DNA of 6,483 bases, taken from assembly GCA_018268735.1 (NCBI GenBank), contig JAFDWA010000095.1, positions 1 through 6,483 of the forward strand, written 5' to 3'. Positions 1-5,381 of this stretch are shown here, in pieces. The notes below the pieces were generated by a model. It had not been told where the DNA came from and did not search any database. It saw only the letters and a list, made by a program, of their open reading frames with translations. This DNA comes from Actinomycetota bacterium. GTDB lineage: Bacteria; Actinomycetota; Acidimicrobiia; Acidimicrobiales; Microtrichaceae. Made by a program: the position numbers and the translations under genes. The first letter of the stretch is position 1; each line of letters begins with the position of its first letter.

Positions 1-553
1 GATGGGGTTCTTCGTCGAGGAGGACCAGCCGGTCATCTGGCGTGGCCCGATGCTGCACAAGGCCCTCGAGCAGTTCCTGACCGACGTGTACTGGGACGAG
101 CCCGACTTCCTCGTCGTCGACCTGCCGCCCGGCACCGGCGACGTGTCGATCTCGCTCGCCCAGTACGTGCCCCGCGCCGAGCTCTACGTCGTGACCACGC
201 CGCAGGCGGCAGCTCAGACGGTGGCGCAGCGGGCGGCGTTCATGGCGAACAAGGTCCGTCTCGACCTCAAGGGCGTGATCGAGAACATGTCGTGGTTCAC
301 CGGTGACGACGGCAAGCGCTACGAGATCTTCGGCAGCGGTGGCGGTCAGGCGCTCGCCGACAAGGTGGAGGTGCCCCTCCTGGGTCAGATCCCGCTGGTG
401 CCGGCGCTGCGCGAGGGCGGCGACTCCGGTGCGCCGATCACGATCACCGACCCGGGGTCGGAGGCAGCGCAGGCCTTCGCCTCGATCGCAGAGCGGATCG
501 ACGTCGAGCTCGCCCCGACCCGTCGCTTCAACCCTGCGTTGAAGATCGTCTGA
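1..553 (+). CDS. mrp: Mrp/ApbC-family P-loop ATPase (iron-sulfur cluster carrier), C-terminal part, 5' partial
   Basis: The first full codon is at base 2; the reading frame enters from before the window and 183 residues are visible, about half of a usual Mrp protein. Seen: the family block GFFVEEDQPVIWRGPML at the left edge, the Walker B/switch segment DFLVVDLPPGTGD (visible residues 35-47), VTTPQ at about 64-68, GVIENMSWF and FGSGGG, then a PLLGQIPL block and a C-terminal ALKIV. The Walker A motif, and a DUF59/MIP18 domain if present, would lie upstream. Members of this family bind ATP and transfer Fe-S clusters in the cytoplasm. The CxxC pair that many ApbC/Nbp35 proteins carry just after ENMS is absent here (GDDGKRYEIFG), and I see no cysteine in the visible part. 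From memory, actinobacterial Mrp proteins often lack it, so cluster binding in the usual way is uncertain. The internal ATG at base 2 is not the real start because the conserved domain continues upstream. Confidence 0.93.
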   Translation, partial: MGFFVEEDQPVIWRGPMLHKALEQFLTDVYWDEPDFLVVDLPPGTGDVSISLAQYVPRAELYVVTTPQAAAQTVAQRAAFMANKVRLDLKGVIENMSWFTGDDGKRYEIFGSGGGQALADKVEVPLLGQIPLVPALREGGDSGAPITITDPGSEAAQAFASIAERIDVELAPTRRFNPALKIV

Positions 554-582
554 CCGACGAGCCCGATCTCGGCACGTCTCGC

Positions 583-603
583 CGCCTCAGGTGACATGAG
601 GCG
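583..603 (+). other. Hairpin after mrp: 7-bp stem, 7-nt loop
   Basis: CGCCTCA (583-589) is perfectly complementary to TGAGGCG (597-603), separated by GGTGACA. It begins 30 bases after the mrp stop. No T-run follows, so it is not a canonical intrinsic terminator, but it may slow or end transcription as GC-rich actinobacterial hairpins are thought to do. The right arm GAGGCG is repeated at 625-630, overlapping a Shine-Dalgarno-like GGGAGG, so the left arm could pair with either copy. Confidence 0.35.
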
Positions 604-668
604 TTCCCGGCACCGGGTGCTTGGGAGGCGACTGTGTCGCCGGGCACACTGGAGTGCCGACGGTCTGC

Positions 669-672
669 GAGG
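669..672 (+). promoter_or_regulatory. Ribosome binding site GAGG supporting the ATG at 682
   Basis: GAGG lies 9 bases before the ATG at 682, where conserved WS/DGAT sequence begins. It abuts the ATG at 673 and is only 3 bases from the ATG at 676, so those are less favoured. A rival GGGAGG at 623-628 lies 5 bases before a GTG at 634 and would add 16 residues with no resemblance to the family N-terminus. Start choice stays open between 634 and 682. Confidence 0.4.
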
Positions 673-681
673 ATGATGGCG

Positions 682-2124
682 ATGGAGCGGTTGAAGGGGG
701 CCGACGCCTCGTTCCTCTACATGGAGAACCGGGTCGTGCACATGCACGTCACGGGCGTGATGGTCCTCGATCCGTCGACGATGGCCGACGGCTACCGGTT
801 CAGCACCTTCCGGGACCACATCGTCGACCGCCTCCACCTGATCCCGGCGTTCCGGCGGCGACTGCTGCGGGTGCCGTTCGGGATCGACCACCCGGTGTGG
901 GTCGACGATCCGGCCTTCGACCTCGACGACCACCTGCACCGCCACCGCCTGCGTCGGCCAGGTCGACAGGAGGAGCTCGCGACCTTCGTCGGCAACTACG
1001 CCTCGCACCCGCTCGACGAGTCCCGGCCCCTGTGGGACATGGTGGTGGTGGAGGGGATCGAGGACGGCCGCGTCGCGGTCGTGTCGAAGATGCACCACGT
1101 CGCCGTCGACGGCGTCACCGGCACCGACCTCATGGCGCAGCTCGTGGACCTGTCACCGGAGACGGCGCGGCCGGAGGGCGCCGACACGCCGTTCCGCCCG
1201 CACCGGATCCCTTCGTCGCCGCGGCTGGCGGTCGAGGCGCTGGTCTCCCGTGCGTCCGATCCGTTGCGGGTGTTCCGCTCCTTCGGTCGCGCCGCAGTCG
1301 CGGTCGGACGACTCGGCCAGGCGGCGCTCGGCGAGGAGGACGGTCCGACGATGGCCCGTCCGTTCGACGCGCCCCGGACCTTCTTCAACCACTCGCTCAC
1401 CGCTCGCAGATCGGTCGCGTTCGCGACGGCGCCGCTCGAGGACTGCAAGTTCGTCAAGTCGACGTTCGGGACGACGGTCAACGACGTGTTCCTCGCGGCG
1501 TGCTCGCAGGCGCTGCGGACCTACCTGTCCGCGCACGGCGAGATCCCCGATCGGCCCCTGCTCGCGAGCGTGCCGGTCTCGGTCCACGGGCACACGTCGG
1601 AGCAGGGTGCGACCAACCAGGTGTCCAACATGTTCGTGCGACTGCCGACGGACCTCGCTGACCCGGTCGACCAGCTGCGGTCGGTGCGCCTCGAGACGCG
1701 TGACGCCAAGGCGGCCCACGGCGCGATCGGCGCCGACATGATCGGCGACGTGACCGAGCTCACGCCGCCGGCGATCTTCAACCTCGCGAGCCGGCTCTAC
1801 AGCAGGGCGGGTCTGGCCGAACGGCTGGCACCGATCCAGAACCTGGTCATCTCGAACGTGCCGGGACCTCCGGTGCCCCTCTACGTCGCAGGTGCCCGCC
1901 TCGAGGCCGTCTACCCGTTCGGTCCGCTGATCGAGGGTGCCGGGCTCAACATCACGGTGCTGTCGAACATGGGGAACATGGACATCGGGGTCATCGCCTG
2001 TCCTGACATCGCCCCCGACGTCGAGGACCTGGCGACGGGGATCGCCGAGGGCATCGAGGTCCTGCGCCTCGCTGCGGAGCACGAGCAGGAGCAGGAGCGG
2101 GTGAAGGGGCAGCAGCGGACATGA
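682..2124 (+). CDS. Wax ester synthase/diacylglycerol acyltransferase (WS/DGAT family)
   Basis: This 480-residue protein has the usual WS/DGAT length (about 450-500). It transfers acyl groups from acyl-CoA to diacylglycerol or fatty alcohols, making triacylglycerol or wax esters at the membrane/lipid-droplet surface. Seen, numbered from the 682 start: the N-terminal MERLKGADASFLYMEN block; PLW at 116-118; the catalytic HHxxxDG motif as HHVAVDG at 138-144, with H139 as expected general base; TVNDVFLAA with N267/D268; and SNVPGP at 391-396. The C-terminus is a short E/Q-rich tail. The start at 682 was chosen because the family homology begins there with GAGG 9 bases upstream; a GTG at 634 in the same frame is a real alternative. 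The stop overlaps the next start as ATGA (2121-2124), so the two genes are co-translated. Substrate preference cannot be read from sequence. Family call very sure; exact start uncertain. Confidence 0.93.
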   Translation: MERLKGADASFLYMENRVVHMHVTGVMVLDPSTMADGYRFSTFRDHIVDRLHLIPAFRRRLLRVPFGIDHPVWVDDPAFDLDDHLHRHRLRRPGRQEELATFVGNYASHPLDESRPLWDMVVVEGIEDGRVAVVSKMHHVAVDGVTGTDLMAQLVDLSPETARPEGADTPFRPHRIPSSPRLAVEALVSRASDPLRVFRSFGRAAVAVGRLGQAALGEEDGPTMARPFDAPRTFFNHSLTARRSVAFATAPLEDCKFVKSTFGTTVNDVFLAACSQALRTYLSAHGEIPDRPLLASVPVSVHGHTSEQGATNQVSNMFVRLPTDLADPVDQLRSVRLETRDAKAAHGAIGADMIGDVTELTPPAIFNLASRLYSRAGLAERLAPIQNLVISNVPGPPVPLYVAGARLEAVYPFGPLIEGAGLNITVLSNMGNMDIGVIACPDIAPDVEDLATGIAEGIEVLRLAAEHEQEQERVKGQQRT

Positions 2125-3425
2125 CGACGACCGAGGTGCCGATGGACGAGGTGCCGATGGACGAGGTGCCGATGGACGAGGTGGAGCTCCCGGAGGTGCC
2201 GCCCGAGCAGGCGGCGTCGATCACGGTGCTGCGACGCTTCGAGAAGCAGCTGGCCCGCTACCCGCTGGCACGTCTCACCACGACGGTGCCCAGGACGACC
2301 CGCTGGGCGGCCGAGGCGTTGTTCACCGAGGCCGGTCGGATCCCCGGCGCGCCGCAGGTCCGGATCTCGGCGTCGCTGCTCGCGCATGTCGCCATGGACG
2401 AGGCGATCATCGCGCTCGTCCAGGGCCCGAGTCGGTTCCCCCGACGAGCCGACTACGAGCGCGTCGCCGCCGAGTTGACCGATGCCCGGGCGCTGTTCGA
2501 TGCACGCGGGTGGCTCGAGGACCCGCGGAGCTACCACCTCGACCCGCCGGCGCTGGTCGAGGTGGCACGCACCCGCGGCTGGGCGTTGGGGGAGCGATAC
2601 GACCGAATCCGCTGGCAGAGCGGGTTCGAGCCGCGGGTCGAGGAGCCGGGCTCGGCACGGTGGCGCTCCTTCGAGGCGAACCGGACGGCCTCCGCGTGGA
2701 TCATGGAGCACCCCGGCCCGCCGAGGCCGTGGGTCGTCGCGATCCACGGGTTCGGCACCGGCGCCACGTTCGCCGACCTCATCACCTTCCGGGCGCCGCA
2801 CCTCCACCACGACCTCGGCTGGAACGTCGCCGCGCTGACCCTGCCCGTGCACGGCCACCGTCGACCGTCACGGCTCGGCGGCGAGGAGTTCCTGAGCTTC
2901 GACATGATGAACACCGTCCACGCGCTCGCGCAGTCCGTGTGGGACATCCGCAGGCTCGTCAGCTGGGTCAGGACGCGTGACCCGTCGGCGGTCGCCATGT
3001 ACGGCGTGTCGTTGGGGGGCTACCTGACCGCACTCCTCAGCTGCTTCGTCGAGGACCTCGATGCGGCGATCGCCGGCATCCCGGTGAGCGACCTCGCCCG
3101 GCTCTTCGCGCACCAGTCGCCGGCGCACGTCCGTGCGCGGGCGGTGCAGCACCGGATCCTCGAGGGCAACGCCGAGGTCGTGCACCGGGTCGTGTCGCCG
3201 CTGGCGATGGAGCCGCTGGTGCCGCGGGATCGCCGCTTCATCTTCGCCGGCCTCGGCGACCGGATGGCCGTCCCGACACAGGCCCATGCGCTGTGGGAGC
3301 ACTGGGAGCGGCCCACCATCAGCTGGTTCCCGGGCAACCACGTCGGCTACCTCTGGTCCGCCAAGGTGTCCGGCTTCGTCGACGACGTCCTGCGGAGCGC
3401 CTGGCCCGACGTGTCGGCAGCCTGA
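2121..3425 (+). CDS. Alpha/beta hydrolase, probable esterase/lipase, paired with the acyltransferase
   Basis: This 434-residue protein has an alpha/beta-hydrolase core in its C-terminal half and an N-terminal region of about 190 residues that I do not recognise. Seen: IHGFGTG with the HG oxyanion-hole motif at H209-G210; nucleophile elbow GVSLGG with Ser297; GLGDRMAVP with Asp380 as likely acid; and GNHVGY with His407. The catalytic triad is therefore complete and in the right order. There is no signal peptide or clear membrane segment, so it is likely cytoplasmic. The ATGA overlap with the upstream WS/DGAT gene suggests a linked role, such as hydrolysis or remodelling of acylglycerols or wax esters; this is inference from context. 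The N-terminus (residues 5-19) is an acidic EVPMD repeat. The ATG at 2121 has AAGGGG 11 bases upstream, but in-frame ATGs at 2142, 2157 and 2172 each have their own GAGG, so the true start could be any of the four. Precise substrate unknown. Confidence 0.88.
   Translation: MTTTEVPMDEVPMDEVPMDEVELPEVPPEQAASITVLRRFEKQLARYPLARLTTTVPRTTRWAAEALFTEAGRIPGAPQVRISASLLAHVAMDEAIIALVQGPSRFPRRADYERVAAELTDARALFDARGWLEDPRSYHLDPPALVEVARTRGWALGERYDRIRWQSGFEPRVEEPGSARWRSFEANRTASAWIMEHPGPPRPWVVAIHGFGTGATFADLITFRAPHLHHDLGWNVAALTLPVHGHRRPSRLGGEEFLSFDMMNTVHALAQSVWDIRRLVSWVRTRDPSAVAMYGVSLGGYLTALLSCFVEDLDAAIAGIPVSDLARLFAHQSPAHVRARAVQHRILEGNAEVVHRVVSPLAMEPLVPRDRRFIFAGLGDRMAVPTQAHALWEHWERPTISWFPGNHVGYLWSAKVSGFVDDVLRSAWPDVSAA
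2133..2177 (+). repeat. Three perfect 15-bp tandem repeats, each a GAGG-5 nt-ATG start cassette
   Basis: The unit GAGGTGCCGATGGAC occurs three times without change (2133-2147, 2148-2162, 2163-2177), followed by a six-base partial copy (GAGGTG, 2178-2183). A diverged GAGGTGCCG recurs at 2193-2201. In frame it encodes EVPMD x 3. Each unit contains GAGG, a 5-base spacer and an in-frame ATG, so each is a plausible ribosome entry site for the hydrolase. Because the unit is 15 bp, gain or loss of copies keeps the reading frame. Confidence 0.9.
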
Positions 3426-3463
3426 CCGGACGGAAACCACAGCGTACGGGAGCGTCCACCCCC

Positions 3464-3469
3464 TACACT
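3464..3469 (+). promoter_or_regulatory. Possible -10 element (TACACT) for the zinc-finger gene
   Basis: TACACT matches the housekeeping -10 consensus at four of six positions and lies in the 101-bp spacer, 57 bases before the ATG at 3527. No convincing -35 is seen at 17-18 bases; GGAAAC at 3432-3437 followed by CGTC at 3453-3456 is an alternative, ECF-like arrangement with a slightly short spacer. Either would place the hairpin at 3486-3505 in the leader or near the start of the transcript. Weak evidence. Confidence 0.25.
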
Positions 3470-3485
3470 GGCCCGTTCACCGATT

Positions 3486-3505
3486 CGCGCCGTGTGATCG
3501 GCGCG
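3486..3505 (+). other. GC-rich hairpin between the hydrolase and zinc-finger genes
   Basis: CGCGCCG (3486-3492) pairs perfectly with CGGCGCG (3499-3505) around a six-base TGTGAT loop. It lies 60 bases after the hydrolase stop and ends 10 bases before the Shine-Dalgarno of the next gene. No T-run follows. It could act as a non-canonical terminator for the lipid unit or as a leader structure of the zinc-finger gene; the sequence does not decide. Confidence 0.35.
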
Positions 3506-3515
3506 TCCCGACGAC

Positions 3516-3520
3516 GGAGG
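3516..3520 (+). promoter_or_regulatory. Ribosome binding site GGAGG fixing the start at 3527
   Basis: A full GGAGG core lies 6 bases before the ATG at 3527. The frame is open back to 3293, inside the hydrolase gene, so this site is what sets the start. The upstream part of the frame reads as an arginine-rich shadow of the hydrolase. Confidence 0.8.
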
Positions 3521-3526
3521 TCCCGC

Positions 3527-3928
3527 ATGAGCGCCGACCGTGAACTGATCGACGACGACGACGTCGTGGGTCCCGACCTCGCAGCGATGCGCTCCCTCCT
3601 GCTCGCTCAGCGCGACGAGTTGCTCGACGCCGTACCCGACCTCGACGCTGAGGTGTTCCGGACCCGCTCCGACGTGTCGGACGGCTCCGGTGAGACCGAG
3701 CACCTCGTCGTGGCGGAGCAGAAGGACCTGACTGCACGCGTCGACGCGCTGACCGAACGTGCGGTCGAGGAGATCGACGAGGCGCTGGCACGGATCGACG
3801 CCGGCACCTACGGCCGCTGCACCGACTGCGGGACGCCGATCCCGACCGAGCGCCTCGAGGCGGTTCCCGCGGCTGCGACGTGCCTCGATTGCCGCTCGGT
3901 CCGCGAGCGCGGCGGCGGGCTGGTCTGA
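3527..3928 (+). CDS. DksA/TraR-family C4 zinc-finger protein
   Basis: A 133-residue protein. Seen: an acidic N-terminus (DDDD at about residues 9-12), a first helix with coiled-coil character (about 17-44), a connecting tip (about 45-66), a second helix (about 67-92), then the family signature GTYGRCTDCG and a four-cysteine zinc site C98-x2-C101-x17-C119-x2-C122, with RLEAVP between the pairs. DksA/TraR proteins insert the coiled coil into the RNA polymerase secondary channel and alter initiation, in DksA together with ppGpp. The tip here reads DVSDGSGETEH. It only loosely resembles the DxxDxA tip of E. coli DksA, so regulation of polymerase by the same residues is unproven. The start is set by GGAGG six bases upstream. 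The gene is single, with 101 bp before it and 256 bp after. Family call sure; function by family only. Confidence 0.9.
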   Translation: MSADRELIDDDDVVGPDLAAMRSLLLAQRDELLDAVPDLDAEVFRTRSDVSDGSGETEHLVVAEQKDLTARVDALTERAVEEIDEALARIDAGTYGRCTDCGTPIPTERLEAVPAAATCLDCRSVRERGGGLV

Positions 3929-3942
3929 CGCTGCAGCTCCGT

Positions 3943-4049
3943 GAACTTGTAGGTGCTGGACGCTCACGTGGCGTGTGGCCGACAAGTTCCATCGGCCTCG
4001 TCGAACTTGTAGCCCCCAGTCGCCCTGGTGACCTGCGGCCCACAAGTTC
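3943..4049 (+). repeat. Two tandem 47-bp dyads with GAACTTGT / ACAAGTTC ends, 60-bp period
   Basis: GAACTTGTAG occurs at 3943-3952 and 4003-4012; the inverted form ACAAGTTC occurs at 3982-3989 and 4042-4049. Each pair spans exactly 47 bp and the two units are offset by exactly 60 bp. The interiors are diverged, 16 of 29 positions matching by hand alignment, with the right part (GG-CC before ACAAGTTC) best conserved. The middle pair (3982-3989 with 4003-4010) also forms an inverted repeat with a 13-base gap. A CACGTG palindrome lies at 3965-3970 in unit 1 only. The 3929-4184 gap shows no gene that I can support. Confidence 0.85.
3977..3997 (+). other. Hairpin over the right end of dyad unit 1
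   Basis: GGCCGA (3977-3982) pairs with TCGGCC (3992-3997), leaving a nine-base loop CAAGTTCCA. The loop is complementary over seven bases to GAACTTG at 3943-3949, so a long-range loop or pseudoknot contact is possible. The corresponding hairpin in unit 2 keeps the fold with a G-C to C-G swap at aligned positions (3981/3993 versus 4041/4053). No transcript evidence is available. Confidence 0.5.
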
Positions 4050-4059
4050 GGTGGGGCCG
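4036..4059 (+). other. Hairpin over the right end of dyad unit 2
   Basis: CGGCCCAC (4036-4043) pairs with GTGGG-CCG (4051-4059) with one bulged G, leaving a seven-base loop AAGTTCG. The loop can pair over six bases with GAACTT at 4003-4008. This is the second copy of the structure at 3977-3997 and carries one compensatory base-pair change relative to it. Its right arm runs directly into the hexanucleotide array. Confidence 0.5.
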
Positions 4060-4111
4060 GGTCAGGGTCAGGGGCTGGGGCTGGGGCTGGGGCTGGGGCC
4101 GGGGCCGGGGC
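4059..4111 (+). repeat. G-rich hexanucleotide array, strong G-quadruplex candidate
   Basis: The stretch reads (GGGTCA)2 (GGGGCT)4 (GGGGCC)2 GGGGC: nearly nine hexamers, 53 bp, with seven GGGG tracts separated by two-base loops from 4071 to 4110. Such spacing suits a G-quadruplex on the + strand, which is the coding strand of the following gene; the complement is C-rich. It ends 73 bases before the DUF3107 start. Short perfect hexamers are prone to copy-number change by slippage. The opposite strand can be read as a Pro-Ser repeat, but that is a by-product. Confidence 0.9.
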
Positions 4112-4169
4112 GGTTGGGTGCCCGGGTCCCCACAGGATCGGTAGGCTGCGCCCCGATCACCACTCGACC

Positions 4170-4174
4170 AGGAG
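4170..4174 (+). promoter_or_regulatory. Ribosome binding site AGGAG for the GTG start at 4185
   Basis: AGGAG lies 10 bases before the GTG at 4185 and 16 before an in-frame GTG at 4191, favouring the first. A weak -10-like TAGGCT is seen at 4142-4147, but no -35 at proper spacing, so promoter placement is open. Confidence 0.6.
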
Positions 4175-4184
4175 AGCCCCACAC

Positions 4185-4418
4185 GTGGACGTGCGCATCG
4201 GCGTGACCTACTCCCCCCGGGAGATCGACCTGCAGCTCGGCGATGACGTGGACCGCGCTGCGCTGCGCAAGCAGGTCGACGACGTGCTCGCCGACAAGGC
4301 GCTCGTGCTGTGGCTGACCGACCGCAAGGGCAACGAGATCGGCGTGCCCTCGGCGAAGATCGCCTACATCGAGATCGGGACCGGCGCCGAGGGGCGCAGC
4401 TTCGGCTTCTCGACCTGA
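4185..4418 (+). CDS. DUF3107 small protein
   Basis: A 77-residue protein with a GTG start. Seen: an N-terminal MDVRIGVTYSPREIDL block, a central LTDRKGNEIGVPSAKIAYIEIG segment and a terminal GRSFGFST, which together match the DUF3107 pattern found across actinobacteria (mycobacterial Rv3208A/TB9.4 is the member I recall). It has no cysteine, signal peptide or membrane segment, so a small cytoplasmic protein is likely. The function of the family is unknown to me. It is the first gene of a compact unit: three bases separate its stop from the ATG of the first ArsA-like ATPase, which has no Shine-Dalgarno of its own, so translation of that ATPase probably depends on this gene. Upstream lie the G-rich array and the paired dyads, candidates for its control region. 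AGGAG ten bases before the GTG supports the start. Confidence 0.85.
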   Translation: MDVRIGVTYSPREIDLQLGDDVDRAALRKQVDDVLADKALVLWLTDRKGNEIGVPSAKIAYIEIGTGAEGRSFGFST

Positions 4419-4421
4419 CCC

Positions 4422-5381
4422 ATGGCAACCGGGAGCGTCGGGCTGCTCGACCGCAAGCTGCTGTTCGTCACCGGCAAGGGCGGTGTCGGCAAGACGTCGG
4501 TCGCCTCGGCCATCGCGATGCTCGCCGCATCCCGGGGCAAGCGAACCCTGGTGTGCGAGGTCGACGCGAAGGGCAACCTCGCCGACTTCCTCGGCGTCGG
4601 ACCGCTGCGCTTCCAGCCGACCGAGGCCCGCAAGCGCCTCTTCGCGATGTCGATGGACACCGAGGAGTCGCTCAAGGAGTACCTGCGGCTCAACCTGAAG
4701 ATCCCGCTGCTCGCGAAGATGGGCCCGCTGGCACGGACCTTCGACTTCGTCGCCAACGCGGCACCCGGGGTGAACGAGCTGCTGACGGTGGGGAAGTTCA
4801 CCTGGGAGGTGCGCGAGCGGACCTATGACCTCGTCGTCGTCGACGCCTCGGCGACCGGTCACGTGGTCGGCCAGCTCGCAGCGCCGGTCGCGATCAACGA
4901 CCTGGTCAAGGTCGGCATCGTCCGCTCGCAGACCGACTGGATGATCGACATCCTCACCGATCCCGCGTCGACCGGCATCGTCGTGGTGACCGTCCCCGAG
5001 GAGATGCCGGTGACCGAGACGCTGGAGCTCATCGAGCGCGTGCAGGGCGAGACGCAGATCGACGTCGCCTCGGTCGTGGTGAACCGGGTGCTGCCCGAGC
5101 TCTTCGGCCGCTCCGAGGAGGAGATCTTCGAACGGCTCCGCGCTCCGGCCGGCGTCGCTGCGTTGGGCGACGCCCTCGGAGCGGGTGTGGAGCCGGTGCT
5201 CGACGGCGCCGAGCTCGCGGTCCGACTGCGGCGCAGTCGCGTCGCGCACCTGGAGCGGCTCCGCTCGGGGCTTCCCGAGGGCCTGCCGGTCATGTACCTG
5301 CCGTTCCTGTTCCATCGCTCCCACGGTGTCCGCGCGACCTCGCGGATCGCCGAGGCGCTCGGCGAGGAGCTCGGCTTCTGA
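4422..5381 (+). CDS. ArsA/Get3-like ATPase, subunit with signature lysine (Rv3679-like)
   Basis: A 319-residue P-loop ATPase of the SIMIBI class. Seen: deviant Walker A GKGGVGKT at residues 18-25, with signature Lys19 and P-loop Lys24; switch I CEVDAKGNLADFLG with Asp48; switch II/Walker B DLVVVDASATGH with Asp141; and the base-contact region VVVNRVLPELF with Asn221. APGVNELLTVGKF (about residues 113-125) recalls the mycobacterial Rv3679 type. Only one cysteine (C45) is present, so the arsenite-binding cysteines of true ArsA and the CxxC of eukaryotic Get3 are missing. It lies three bases after DUF3107 without an obvious Shine-Dalgarno and overlaps the next ATPase gene by one base (TGATG), suggesting tight coupling and equal subunit amounts. 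The likely role is one half of a heterodimeric cytoplasmic ATPase; the client or substrate is unknown. Arsenic transport is unlikely. Family call very sure. Confidence 0.92.
   Translation: MATGSVGLLDRKLLFVTGKGGVGKTSVASAIAMLAASRGKRTLVCEVDAKGNLADFLGVGPLRFQPTEARKRLFAMSMDTEESLKEYLRLNLKIPLLAKMGPLARTFDFVANAAPGVNELLTVGKFTWEVRERTYDLVVVDASATGHVVGQLAAPVAINDLVKVGIVRSQTDWMIDILTDPASTGIVVVTVPEEMPVTETLELIERVQGETQIDVASVVVNRVLPELFGRSEEEIFERLRAPAGVAALGDALGAGVEPVLDGAELAVRLRRSRVAHLERLRSGLPEGLPVMYLPFLFHRSHGVRATSRIAEALGEELGF

Noticed and set aside
621..650. Promoter TTGGGA-N18-CACACT before the acyltransferase gene
   Set aside because: Matches are four of six and three of six to the consensus; too weak in GC-rich DNA to list as a feature.
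634..681. N-terminal extension of the acyltransferase from GTG 634
   Set aside because: It has a good GGGAGG five bases upstream, but the 16 added residues do not resemble the WS/DGAT N-terminus, which begins at residue MERLKGADASFLY. Kept as an alternative, not as the main call.
1153..2858. Overlapping - strand open frames opposite the acyltransferase and hydrolase (1153-2082, 1911-2858)
   Set aside because: Antisense shadows; the HLVHR repeat in one is the complement of the 15-bp repeat, whose sense frame belongs to a clear hydrolase.
3426..3526. Canonical intrinsic terminator after the hydrolase
   Set aside because: The hairpin at 3486-3505 is strong but has no following T-run. It is listed as a hairpin only.
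3943..4049. Insertion sequence or miniature transposon ends
   Set aside because: The 8-10 bp inverted ends could suggest this, but units are only 47 bp, lie in tandem, show no target-site duplication and contain no transposase.
3943..4111. CRISPR array
   Set aside because: Only two dyad units with diverged interiors and an unrelated hexamer array; there are no identical repeats with unique spacers and no cas genes.
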